Positions 33,434 through 43,997 of a DNA stretch of 64,000 nucleotides are shown one piece after another; within the stretch, counting starts at the first letter, position 1, and each line of letters starts with the position of its first letter. The translations under genes and the position numbers were made by a program. The DNA is from Paramyrothecium sp. XJ0827 (taxonomy: Eukaryota > Ascomycota > Sordariomycetes > Hypocreales > Stachybotryaceae), in the NCBI GenBank assembly GCA_020881915.1, contig JAJFPB010000002.1, forward strand, positions 868,001 to 932,000, written 5' to 3'. Under the pieces are notes generated by a model that made no database searches, was not told the DNA's origin, and worked only from the letters and a program-made list of their open reading frames with translations.

Positions 33434-34630
33434 ATGCCCCGCGGCAAGAACAAGAAGTCCGGCGCCAACCCCGGTTCGGCCCCCGCCGCAGCCCCCGCCG
33501 CCGTCGCCGCCGCCGTCGCCGCAGCCGGCACTGCTGCCCGGCCCCAGGACGATGCTCCTCCGGCGTACGCCTCGACCTCAGCGCCCGCCGCGGCAGGGGA
33601 CCCCGACCCATCCTCCTCCACCGAAACAGGGCCCTCGACCCCCGTACAGCCAACGCTGACTCCCGCACCAACCCCGGCCGAGCCCGTCACCCCCTCGCGT
33701 GAACAGCCAGCCGGCGTCTTGGACGTCAAGGAGGTGGATGCCAAGGCCGCGGAAGTCAAGGGAAGCCAGGACGATAAGGCCGCACCCGCTACCACGAAGG
33801 CGCCAACTATAGACGCTCCATTCGACTTCCCATCCGACGCTCCCCCATCGTACGCCGCATCCCCCTCCCGGCAGCCCCGTCCCGTCGCCATCCCCCAAAG
33901 CTCCCCAACCCCTTCATCGACCTTCCTCCTGGCGTACTCCCCAGCCCTCCTCGCCCGCGGCATCACCGCCGACTCCTGGCACGCATTCCTGCAGACCCTC
34001 TCGGCCTTCCTGTCCGCCAGCGTCTCCGACCGGGCCCTCGCCCACGCCGCCGACGTGGGCCGTCGCGTCGGCGACCACCCGGCAGGCTTCGCCAAGCGCC
34101 TGACCTCGCACGTCCAGCGCGTCGGCAAGGGCATTGCCGATGACGCCCGCAGCGGCAACGTCATTGGCGCCGCCTTCAAGATCATCGGAGGCGTCATCTC
34201 TATCCCCGTGCAAGCCGCCGTCGGCACCGCCACGACGGCCGTCTCCCTCCCTGGAGTTGCCGTGTCCGCCGCGGTCAGCAAGCCACAGACCCCAAGGGGT
34301 CGCGCAGCCGCGTACCTCGCCGTCGCGAACCAGGACTGGTTTGCGGCGCGCGGGCTGCACGCCGAGCTGCTGGACTCCAACGAGCTCTCACAGCTTGTCG
34401 GCGCCTCGGTCACTGGCGTAACAGACGCCGCCAAGGGGAGCGCAAAGCAGCAGGGCCCCAGCGCCGAGGCAGGCATCCAGCTCAAAGCGTTGGAGGACTA
34501 TGTGGCCGAGCTAGAGATTCAGGGAGACGGCGTCAAGTTGGAGTTGGCAGATGTGACGCTGTGGCTTGTGCTTCGCCATGTTGGCCCAGAAGGAGAAGGA
34601 AGTGGAAAGGTTGCAGAGATCAAGGCTTAA
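33434..34630 (+). CDS. Ala/Pro-rich protein with PPxY motifs
   Basis: Single exon of 398 aa from the first ATG at 33434 (MPRGKNKKSG; the frame opens earlier only at a GTG). The first 170 residues are low-complexity Ala/Pro/Ser with two PPxY motifs (PPAYAS, PPSYAA), the type bound by Rsp5/NEDD4 WW domains. A folded C-terminal part follows: LLAYSPALLARGITADSWHA, LTSHVQRVGKGIADDARSGN, a hydrophobic Gly/Ala/Val stretch (FKIIGGVISIPVQAAVGTAT), and a C-terminal WFAARGLHAELLDSNEL. The hydrophobic stretch could be a membrane hairpin or amphipathic helix. I recognise no named family. Link to ubiquitin-dependent trafficking is inferred from the PPxY motifs. A 357-codon frame on the other strand is a GC-bias shadow. 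Confidence 0.8.
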   Translation: MPRGKNKKSGANPGSAPAAAPAAVAAAVAAAGTAARPQDDAPPAYASTSAPAAAGDPDPSSSTETGPSTPVQPTLTPAPTPAEPVTPSREQPAGVLDVKEVDAKAAEVKGSQDDKAAPATTKAPTIDAPFDFPSDAPPSYAASPSRQPRPVAIPQSSPTPSSTFLLAYSPALLARGITADSWHAFLQTLSAFLSASVSDRALAHAADVGRRVGDHPAGFAKRLTSHVQRVGKGIADDARSGNVIGAAFKIIGGVISIPVQAAVGTATTAVSLPGVAVSAAVSKPQTPRGRAAAYLAVANQDWFAARGLHAELLDSNELSQLVGASVTGVTDAAKGSAKQQGPSAEAGIQLKALEDYVAELEIQGDGVKLELADVTLWLVLRHVGPEGEGSGKVAEIKA

Positions 34631-35699
34631 GAGGTATGCAATGAGGGATCGGCTGGGGGCTACGTGGATTGCTTGTAATGGTAATAGTCGGAGCTGCTAA
34701 GAACGGTTCTATCTCAAGAGGACTCAGACTGGTGCATCATGATGTAGTGGTAGGGATGGCGTTTTCAAGCCAAAGTATGCCTTGAGGAGGACCAAAGAAC
34801 GACAGCTGTGAGTATAGATTATGGCGAGAACGACAGCTATAAGAAAGGATTATGGCGAGAACAGGCCCAAGCCACCTGACAACTGCCCAGATGACCACGG
34901 CCGGTGTAGATGACACCCTCGCCTGTCATCGCCTCCTCCATTCCTCATATCCGTTGAAATGAGGATTTTGCAGAGCTCACTTGAGCGCACAACATTCGAT
35001 TTTTCTCCCCGATTTAGTCAACCTCATTTGCTTCACACCTCACCGCACTGCGATCCACACCGATTTTCTTTTTTTGGGGTCGTGCTGGGTGCATGCACCC
35101 CAAGAACAACGCCATGTCTCTACCACGCCCTTGGAGTCCGGCTTTGAATGGTACATATTCACTCAAATCCGGGGCATTGGATGATCCATATTGAGTGGTA
35201 TATGAGCTGAACAAGTTGCCTGTTAGATTAAGTATAGGAGTAGGGGAAAGGCTACGATACATATATGTGTTTTCCCAGCCACCTAATAGGGCGGACCCAT
35301 ATTCCAGCACTCCAAGCCTTACCTTGGCTTCTGTTCACCATGGAGAAATTGGGAGGGCCATCTCAGGGAACGTTCGCCACGATTTCTTTAAAGTTGCGTC
35401 AGGCACCGCTTCGACTGAGGACCATAAGCTCAACGGGAGAGTGGCAGTTTGTTGAAGTGCTCAGAAGACAAGTATCGATTCCAGAACATACACCGGCTCA
35501 GATATGGGATATGAATGACGACTTGTTTCAAGCGCCCTTGCTAACCTAACTATCCAGGCGTAAGAAAAACAAGCAGAAAGTAGCTCGTAGCCCGTCAGCT
35601 GTAGCAGATGATCCAGAATATATGATCCAAGGTTTCGCGGCCAATAGGTACATGTTTTATCCAGGGTTTCATTTCACCTGAGGCTTTTCCAACATAGCA
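34631..35699. other. Gene-poor stretch
   Basis: No supported gene. A 70-codon ATG frame at 35340-35549 and an overlapping +1 frame look weakly protein-like but cannot be joined. Confidence 0.4.
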
Positions 35700-35790
35700 A
35701 CAAAGAGCTAGAGTTCGAACCTATGACCTCTAGGAAGGAGGATCTCTCACAGACCGCATCAGGTGGTAAGCAAAAATACCTGGACTGCAA
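35700..35790 (-). repeat. tRNA-like sequence, candidate SINE head
   Basis: On the minus strand, GGTTCGAACTC (35711-35721) matches the Pol III B box (GGTTCGANNCC) except at one position. Upstream, CTGATGCGGTCTGTGAGAGA has A-box character at tRNA-like spacing. The arms do not pair well enough for a functional tRNA (several T-stem mismatches), so a tRNA-derived SINE or dead tRNA is more likely. Confidence 0.35.
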
Positions 35791-35814
35791 ATGGTTACCA
35801 TTAGTAGTATGTGT

Positions 35815-35975
35815 AAAGTTAAAAGAAAGAAATAATAAAAATTTAATAAAAATATAATAACTCTTAAATTAAATTAAAATTTATTTTGTAAGTTTTTAAG
35901 AATATTTATCATAGGTAGTTTATAGAGATTTATCTATAATAACAACTAATACTTGTTATATATTAGTTAGTCCAT
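35815..35975. other. AT-rich island
   Basis: About 160 bp of very low GC (runs such as AAATAATAAAAATTTAATAA). It ends abruptly at a GC-rich boundary (GCAGCCCGGG, 35988-35997). It looks like a decayed or RIP-affected segment; nothing coding. Confidence 0.6.
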
Positions 35976-36049
35976 CTGTAATTTTGCAGCCCGGGTCTTT
36001 TGCCAACCGCTTGCCCACCCCCTGAAGCCACCGTGCAGTTGCTACCTGC

Positions 36050-37072
36050 ATGACGGAGGCCAACCCAACTATACGTCGGAGAATGCCCGTATACCGCCTC
36101 GCCCGTTTTCTTGCTGATAGGGAGGAAGCAAAGTGTCCGAGACGGTCGCAACACGAATTTTATAAGGGAGCAGAGATCAAGGGCGTGGACAACTTGGCAC
36201 CCGGCCACAGCAGGACTGGAGGCCAAGATCAACACCATTCTCCTTCCATCAGTTGTCGACAGGGACTTCAAGGAAAGAAACCTTGTGGACATTCAGAGAC
36301 GCTTTAACCAGCCAGCAATGGCTTTAGCAGTTGGGAACTCCCCAGCCCCGGTACTGCTTAATCCCATTCCGCGTACAGAAGAGCTGCTTCGAGACACCTC
36401 GCGAAAATGACCTTGGAAACCCGCAGGAGCCACATTAGCAACAAATGTTCGACACCCGTGAGAAGTGCTCTCCAGTTAGCTCTTGAAAAGAGTGATGCAG
36501 ACTGGAAATCCCGAGTGGTTACCTTGAAACCATGCGTCCCAGCCGGGCTGGGGTGAGAACGTAGATTATTGTGAACTCTCTGCCCAGAGTAGTCTGCAGA
36601 TGGCATGGAATCGATGCCCAGGGGGTAGAGTTCGAGATGGACTCATGGAGAGCGTCGTGGAAGCCAATTCCAGACCGTAGAGAACTCGCACCCCACAGTC
36701 CTACCGGAAGGAACCGAGGACAGTATCAATCAAATCCTGGCATGGAACGAGACCACGTCCGTTAACCTTGAGCCCGTCTTTTCCAGTCGCGTTTGGGCGG
36801 CACATGGTGAAAACGTCCCCGACCGGCTCGCGCCCCTGGTCCAACGACTCTCTGACACGCGTGGTCACCGGGACAGGGCCGAGGCGGGGAGAAAACGATA
36901 CCGGAGAAACTGGAGAAATACATCGATGGCGAGAACGATGAGCTCGAAGTGGACCTAGCGATACAACTCCCATCTAATGAGAATCCTGCCATCATCAACT
37001 TCGCCGTAGGAGGATGCTTCGAACTAAAACATACAAGGCCTACATTTATTTTACTCAGCTCATAGGTAGGCT
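36050..37072 (+). pseudogene. Broken coding relic, family unknown
   Basis: Protein-like stretches lie in successive but different plus frames. They include ATAGLEAKINTILLPSVVDR and FNQPAMALAVGNSPAPVLLN (about 36180-36350), then DSINQILAWNETTSVNLEPV and FSSRVWAAHGENVPDRLAPL (about 36720-36900), and EKLEKYIDGENDELEVDLAI before a TAG near 37065. No ATG-led ORF covers them and stops or frame changes interrupt. I cannot name the ancestor; a retroelement gag or an accessory gene are both possible. Lies directly beyond the stop of the prenyltransferase gene. Confidence 0.4.
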
Positions 37073-37249
37073 GTCATCTGTCCATGGAGGTTACCAGTCT
37101 CTGTCTGGTATTTTGTTTCCTTTGTTCTTTTGCCTCCTTGCGTTCTCGAGGGCGCGATTAGGGTAGATTAACATGGACCAAACGGGCTATTTCTCGTCAC
37201 AGGGTTTACCGGCATTTACCTGGTGTCTGAATCTCCATTTGGCCTCCTT

Positions 37250-38678
37250 CTATGACGATTGTATTGTGGCCTCTACCAGTCCTTCACCCGCCCTGGCAAT
37301 CTTGACCGCCGTCTCCTTGCTGCAACAGAGACCAACATCAAACTCCTTGAGACTCGGCTCGCCCATCGTGGCGAGCGCGGCCAGGCCCAGATATGAGTGG
37401 AAAACGTCAGGCGGCGCACCGGGGAGCTTGGAGAACCCGCCGATGCGATGTTGCGTGAGCTCGGCGATGAAATTGCGTGCAGGAAGTTTGTTGATGAGGT
37501 CGGATTCATCAAGAAGCTGTACAGAAGGCTATCAGTCAAGTCGTTCGACACATATCGCCGTACGCCACACCTGAGGATACTAGAGCTTCACGAAGGGCCA
37601 CAAGAAATGAACTTACCGACAGCGCACCCCCCACCCACCAGCAATAACACGTATCCGCCTTCTTGTTGCACCGCCCGTTGAAGCCCACATGCCGGCACCT
37701 GCCTTCGGCCAGTTGATCATCGCCAAGCTTGGCCTCGACAAAGTTCTCGTCGTCCTCGTCAGCCTCGTCCTCCTTCTCCTGGAGGTGCGCGAACTGGCGC
37801 AGCGCGAGGAACCGAAGGAGGCCTTGGCGGTCGGCGATGCCGCGGCTCATGGCGGAGCCCGCGTCGTGCGGCGAGGCGGATGTCTGTCGGTCCAGCATGG
37901 CCAGCGCAGCGACGCCGCAGAATGTATAGCCAGCTATAGTGGTGGGTTTAGCAGAATGCGCTGTCAGATCATAGGTATAATGTGAACTTGCCGTGAGATT
38001 CGTTCTGTGACGTCTCCGAAAGACCACCGTCGTAGGTCTGTAAGCCTCAACAATCAGTACTCATGCGGAATGACTCCAAAAAGTCCCTCTTACCTGTCCT
38101 TCCCTCAAGCAGCCGATCAGCTTGTCGACATCAAAATCCAGACCCTCGCCCTCCCACCCCCTCAGCATCCACCGGATACAACTCGCCAGGTAGCTATGTC
38201 TCGTGTCCCTCCCGAGCACCGGCTGGCCCTCCCAGAGGATCTGCCCGAAGCTACCGTCCTCCCTCTGCAGCGCCCTCAGCCACCTCAGCAGGCTGGTCCT
38301 CCTCACCCCCCGGAAGGCGTGCCGCCCGTCCCCCTCGGCCGCGAGCCCCAGCAGGGTCAGGGCGAAGAAGGTGGCGGCGAGGTTGGCGGTGCCGCGGCCG
38401 GCCGCCTGGTCGGACAGCGCGTGCGTGGGGCTCCCGCAGAAGCCGCCGTCCGGGTGCTGCAGCGACAGGACCCAGGCGCGGATGGCGGCGCGGTCTTTGG
38501 CGGACAGGGGGACGGAGAGCAGATCCTGGGCGCAGACGATGAAGGCAGCGAAGGTGAGGCGTGTGGAGTCGGCGCTGGTGTAAGCCGAGGGGAGGTAGCT
38601 TGAGAAGCAGCGCTGCCAGTACTTGACGTGCTTTTCCTTCTCCAAGGATGCGTCTGGTCGCTCCGAGTCTGCGGCCAT
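37250..38678 (-). CDS. CDC43: Protein geranylgeranyltransferase type I, beta subunit
   Basis: Four exons from the ATG at 38678; introns 38038-38093 (56 nt), 37934-37991 (58 nt, GC-AG) and 37517-37616 (100 nt); 404 aa. It pairs with the shared alpha subunit to attach geranylgeranyl to CaaL proteins such as Rho1 and Cdc42. The N-terminus KHVKYWQRCFSSYLPSAYTS then DSTRLTFAAF is diagnostic of the GGTase-I beta rather than farnesyl- or Rab-transferase betas. Prenyltransferase repeats include HPDGGFCGSPTHAL and TYDGGLSE. The zinc site is present: Asp and Cys in KKADTCYCWWVGG and His in PDVFHSYLGLAAL. The middle intron uses donor GCAAGT; splicing it is needed to give ESHAGYTFCGVAAL, so a GC-AG intron is well supported. 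A Glu/Asp-rich insert (EKEDEADEDDEN) sits between repeats. Confidence 0.93.
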
Positions 38679-39551
38679 GGTGAGGACGCTGTGGTGGATG
38701 ATCCGCAGCGGGCCTCTACATGGGCCAGAGCGGCTGTCCCAAGTTCCTTCAACGGGAGTTCTCCACGATGAAGAACGATGTTTAGCTCTATAGCTCCACC
38801 AAGGCGAAGATGTCGTGAAGATGAAGAGCCGGAGCGAAGTCTAAGCTCTAGCTCCAATGAGCTTTGAGTAGCAGCAATACGGAGTCCTGTAAGACGCTTT
38901 CCGGACCAAGATGAGTCCCACGAGCTGCGCACGACCTCCAGCAGAGTAAAAAGGAAACCTTGATTAGTCAATATAACACTGAAACCCGGACGGTGGATCT
39001 TCGAGGTTCAGATGCAAGTCATGCAAACACATGCACGTCGAAGCTGGAGCTCCGTCCAAGCCCCACCCCCTTCTTAACCCCCCCACTAAGGTACTCTGTA
39101 CTCTGCTCTGTAACCAGAACCAAGCAGCAGCAGACAAGCTCCTGCGATAAGCTGATAAGCCAGACCCTCTCCTAAAGCAGCCAAAAAAAAGGGTGCAACG
39201 TATTACGATGACGATCCGCCAGCTTCCCTTGTACGAGGTCCTGCTTCTACGGCTTTTCTTCAATTGAACCCGCCTCTTGCTTCTCCTTCTTCCTTCTCCT
39301 TTTTATGCGCTATCCCTCAGGCATTGGTCTTGCTTTTCCCTCGTCTACCCATCCCGCGCGAACCACCCGACCTCCGGACACGCAACATCCGCTCATCCCG
39401 ATCACCAAGACTGGGAGACACATCAAGACACCACCTTGGCCCTCTGTCGCATAGCCTCTGTGTTTCTGTCCCCACGATCGCGCAGCTCAGCCATAAAACC
39501 TCTCGCCGCGCCAACCTCCTAGCCCAGGCCAACCACGACACGACAGCAGCC
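38679..39551. other. Divergent promoter region
   Basis: Intergenic between CDC43 and ILM1, transcribed away from each other. No gene seen; the right third is pyrimidine-rich leader for ILM1. Confidence 0.5.
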
Positions 39552-40313
39552 ATGGCGCTCATCTCCTCGAGGACCATCATCTCCTCCGTCTCCCTCTTCC
39601 ACCTCGCCCTCGCCTACTACTTCCTCGCCAAGCCCGCCGTCCTGTACGACCAGAACATCGTCTACATCCTCGGCGAGGCCATGGGACTGGTGAGTCGACG
39701 CGCCCTTTTACATGCCGGCCCCCTCTGCCGCGCAGTCACGCCAAGCGACGCCCGCCATACTAACACCCGGTTCTAATAGCCCGAAGCTCGCGGCTTCGAC
39801 ACCCGCAGCTCCCCTCTCGGCCTCGTCGCCCTCCTCCTCGCCTTCCTGGGCTTCAGTGACCTCGTCTCACTGTCTCTGCCCGAGGAGATCACCCTACTCT
39901 ACTACTGGGGCATCCAAGGTACGGCCTGTCTCCCCGCGTCCCCTCCGAACCTCTCTTGGCCAAAACCCATGTCTGCTCACACGCCCCCTTCGCATCTAGC
40001 ACCCGTCCGCTTCCTCTTCACCATGCTCGCCTCACTCTACACCTACCTCTCCGGCCCCGCCTCCCCGCTGTACGTCTCCCTCAGCGCCCCTACCGCCACC
40101 CGCCGCAGCATCGCCGCCGCGCACAGCCAGCGCCAGGGAGTCCACACCTTCGCGAGCGGCTGGGGCGGCGACGCCCTCGTCAACAGGTTCACCTTTACAT
40201 TCCTCTTCCTCGAGATGATCTTGTGGTTTTGGATCTGGATCACCCTGCGCGAGGAGACGCCCGCCATCATCGAGAAGGCGCAGAGGGATATGCCACATCA
40301 GCATGACGAGTGA
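39552..40313 (+). CDS. ILM1: ILM1-family ER membrane protein
   Basis: Three exons: 39552-39689, 39780-39918 and 40000-40313, with introns of 90 nt (donor GTGAGT) and 81 nt (donor GTACGG); 196 aa. The opening SSRTIISSVSLFHLALAYYF then YDQNIVYILGEAMGL and FLGFSDLVSLSLPEEITLLY match the Ilm1 family (increased loss of mitochondrial DNA), conserved ER proteins of about 200 aa. Four hydrophobic segments are visible: residues about 7-27, 58-76, 93-111 and 152-170. The tail is short and charged (EKAQRDMPHQHDE). The biochemical role of the family is not settled; yeast mutants lose mtDNA and have ER phenotypes. The first exon is preceded by a long CT-rich leader. Confidence 0.88.
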
Positions 40314-41037
40314 AGCATACGTAGCAATCTACACTGTGATCACAGCCGCGAAATTGAATAGAGGTCATAACAGTGAAGTTTGTAAAGATCTGACGCCGTG
40401 CTGTCAGTGACATGGCAAACGCATACGGCTCAAACCTATCGCCAGCGCCTAATCAAACATTCCCAGCACAGCTGAACCGACACACATCAAGGTAAAACTC
40501 TTTGTATATTCAGAAGAAGCATCATAATGCAAGCCGCCGCGAGACTCTACCTAGGCTATGCTTCAAATGAATGCCGAACCCTACAATCTTAACGATCTAA
40601 CGCTCAAAACGGGGGAAGAAGAGAAAGAAGAGATGAAATACATGTTCTCTCAGGTAAGAAAAGGTAAATAAATAAACCAAGAGACTCAACACAGTAGGTA
40701 TCCTTGAACGTGAAAGGCCGAGCGTCGCTGTGCTCAGACGAGTTGTGAAGAATAATGTGGTACAAAGAAAAGTAAAAAATGTCTGGCTGAGAACCCCAAG
40801 ATACAAAAAGGTCGGTCCTGGTTCTCTTAAGAGGCAATTCGTCCAAAATGCGCCAAAGTCTGAGACGGACCGACCAGACACATCAGCTGCGTCAAAAGAG
40901 GGTTGCCAAAGTCTCCGTGACTCCTCTTCCCTCAGAGCAGCTGTGTGCTAAGCGGCCATAATGATTCTTCGTTGCGTCGTTGCGAGGCCACCGTGGATCC
41001 AGTAGTTCGCGTCCGTAATAATGTTTTATCTTGGTCG
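40314..41037. other. Convergent intergenic region
   Basis: Contains the 3' ends of ILM1 and the kinase. No gene seen; AT-rich runs suit 3' UTRs. Confidence 0.5.
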
Positions 41038-43997
41038 TTAGTTCCGCACCGCGGTCGAAGCCACTAGACTGTGCTCCGCCGCGCGTGGGCTCCCATTTGC
41101 CTCCTGGCTCAGTGCTGATTCCATAAGCGGTGGGCCTTTAAATGTTGGTGGGTTGAGGTTGGCCTTGGGCGTGGTCTCGTCTGCCTCGATGATCTGCTCC
41201 TCGATCTTCTCTCCGGGTCCGCCAACAATGGGGCTGAAGGCCTCCACCTCTTCGATATCGTCATCTTCCTCGTGGTCCTCGTCTTCCTCCTGGATCGTTA
41301 TTTCCCCTGAGCGACGACCGAGTCCCGACGCGCTGGCACTTCGTGAATGTGATCCGGAACCGGCCCGTGATCCGTTCCCTACCGCGCCAAAGTTGAGGGT
41401 TGGGCCCTTGAACAAGTTCTTCTTTCGCTTCGCAAACATGACCCCTGAAGCAAAAGGATTCGGGGATGTAGGGGGTTGTGCTCCGCCAGTTGGCATGCCC
41501 TCGTTATACAGGGTCAGCGGAGCAGGTGAACCTCGGACAATTCGGAGATTGGCGGGGAACGCTGTCGACGTAGGCGTCGCGGGGAGCATTTTGACTGAGT
41601 GATGAGGCGATTGCCCTCGGCCCAGAGGCGTTTTGCTCGTACCCACAGATGCTGTTGAGCTTGTCGAGGAGGCTTTCGAATGAGAGTGCCGATGATGGTG
41701 CATCGACCGGACAGACGACACGGATGACGATGTAGACTTTCTCCCACGCAGGCCCGCGGAAGAGCGACGCATGGCCGAGCGAGGGGTGAGCGGCGAGGGC
41801 GACAGCGACTGGCGCTTGTAAGCTTGAGACGTACTGATCCGTTGCAACATGGGGTGGGTCGGGGTTTGGGCTGCAGCGGCGGCCATGTTTCTAGAGTTGC
41901 CCCCTCGCGCGTCCGGCCCGTATCCTCTCACGGCGTGGCCGTTAGCCACAACGCCCTTGGGAAGGCTGGCCGTTCCTTGGCTCCCGGTCAAGTTTGACGG
42001 AGGGTACTTGCTCGTCTGAGGTCTCGCGTTAGGATCGCTCGCGTCCCGAAACCCCTCCTTCTTATGGAGGTCCGGCGTGCTCCGACTGGTACGTCTAACA
42101 TGGCCCTTTCGTCTCTTCGTCGTGTTTTCAATAAACCAGTGCGTCCAGTTCTTCCAATGCGCGATGATAGCTTGACTCGGCTTCATCTTCGCCTTCTGAC
42201 CATTCTGCTGCTGGTTTTGATTGTTATTACCATCGTCCACACCCAGGGCATCTGATGTTGTGACAAGGTGCAACGTTGACCCGCGAGACCTGGCACTGCG
42301 TATCACGCCCTCTTTGGGAGGCGGGATCGGTCGATGGCTTCGAGGGATGGATAGTGAACGTACCGAGTCCTTGTCGATAGGCGTGGGTGGAGTTTCGTCG
42401 TGGGGGCTCTCGGCAGGAGACTCTTTTCCCGCTTCGGGTAGCTGAGGTAGGTCTCCTATCGTAAAGTCCTGGTAGTAATGGCTGCTCTTCCTCTTCTCGC
42501 TTCTGCCTCGACTCCGGGAGCCGTGGAGATATTGTCTGGCGCGCAGGCTATCCTCGTCCAAGTCTTGTAGAGCTGGGGCTAATCGCTCCAGGCGGCTGGA
42601 AGCGGCAGAGAGACGTCGCAGACTTTTGCTATCGTGGTCCTTTTCCCTTCTTTTCCGTTCCCGCCTGAGCATCTTGCGCTGTTCCCTCTCGAGAAGTAGA
42701 GCCCACCAGCCCGCCAGGGCATCACACTTTTGAGCCAGAACACTCTCGATGACAGCATCAATATCAACACCGGCACTGCGCATCCGCTGCAGGCAATCTT
42801 TTTCGAGGGCAGTCGAGAAGGGGGAGTCGACCTTGACGTCAAGGATGGCTTGTTGAACAGGAGCATGCTCAGCTAGGAACGGGTGAGCCAGGATTTCGGG
42901 CAGTGATGGACGTGGGAATGGACGCTTCGACAGCAGGAGTTTGAGTAAGGAAACGGCTTCATCGGGTAGGCTTTCGGGATAATTGGGCTCCTCGGAGAGA
43001 ATCTTGGTGCGCGTTACGTTATCGTCGTCGTCGTCGAAGGGGAGCTCGCCGCAAAGTAGCGCGTATAGGATGATGCCCAGACTCCATACATCGACCTTCT
43101 CGCCAGCATACTTTTCTCCTTTTAGCATCTCAGGGGCGGCGTAGCATATGGTGCCGCAGAATGTTTGCAGGTGGTTCGATCGGCCCTCGTACTCCCTGGT
43201 GAAGCCGAAATCAACCAGCTTTACATTCTCGTGTTTGTCGAGTAGAATATTCTCGAGCTTGAGGTCGCGGTGGACACATGACTGTCGGTGGACGTAGGAA
43301 ACGGCGCCAACGAGCTGGGTGAAGATCTTCTGAACCTTGTCAACGGGTAGGGGTCCGTGTTGTAGCAGGTGGTTGTAGAGCTCGTCGCCTGGAGAGATGG
43401 AGCGGTCAGCGCAAGTCTATGGTCAGGAATGCAACGACTGTCGATTACCTGAGCAGTATTCCAGAGCCAGCCAGACCAGACTCTCCGTCACGATGACCTC
43501 GTACAGCCTCGCAATGTGAGGGTGGATAAATTGCCGATGGTGATGGATCTCGCGCGCAAGGTTCGAGTCGTTCTTGTTGGCCGACTTGAGGACAACCTGG
43601 GAGGCGGACGCTTGGTCAGAGGCACGACGCTGACGCGAAGGGCGGGATAGAGGGGTACCTTTGCTCCATTGGTGAGCTTATGGGTGGCCAAGTAGACCTT
43701 TCCAAACGATCCTTTTCCAATGAGACGTCCGAGAGTGTAGTTGCCGACGGATTTCAGTTCCTTGGTCGCGAAATCGCTGGGAGTCGTTAGTTATTGACTT
43801 TGATGCTGGGGGTTCTCGCCGAATCCTCCGGAGGATCAGGATGGTAGCTTACTCAAGGAGAGATTGATACGACTGGGCAAGCTGCGACAGACAATCAGTA
43901 TACACGGTCGCGATGCAGTCTCTTTGGTAGCTGGGGGACAAGGTCCAACCTTTGCCTTGCGACCATGCATTTCGGGGCGCCCCCTGGCCGCCTGCAT
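41038..43997 (-). CDS. CAMKL-type Ser/Thr protein kinase
   Basis: Six exons from the ATG at 43997: 43950-43997, 43853-43881, 43659-43776, 43449-43596, 41038-43388 after introns, the last intron being 43389-43448. That is five exons as resolved, giving 897 aa. The kinase domain is near the N-terminus: Gly loop IGKGSFGKVYLA (45-56), ATP lysine K69 in VVLKSANK, HRD at 154-156 (CVHRDLKLENILL), DFG at 174-176 and APE at 199-201. All catalytic residues are present. DVWSLGIILYALLCGELPFD places it in the CAMKL group, closest in style to yeast Kin4 or YPL150W. The long C-terminal part is Ser/Arg-rich and disordered with an acidic patch near 870, a likely regulatory tail. The first donor (GTTGGA) is weak. 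Confidence 0.85.

Noticed and set aside
33412..34485. 357-codon minus-strand open frame opposite the PPxY gene
   Set aside because: GC3-driven antisense shadow: low-complexity Ser/Ala text, no splice or promoter context, and the plus frame has coherent domains.
35700..35790. Functional tRNA gene
   Set aside because: B box is good, but T- and acceptor-stem pairing is poor; kept only as a SINE or dead-tRNA candidate.
38357..38971. Frames on both strands around the first CDC43 exon
   Set aside because: Shadows of a GC-rich exon with clear prenyltransferase homology in one frame.
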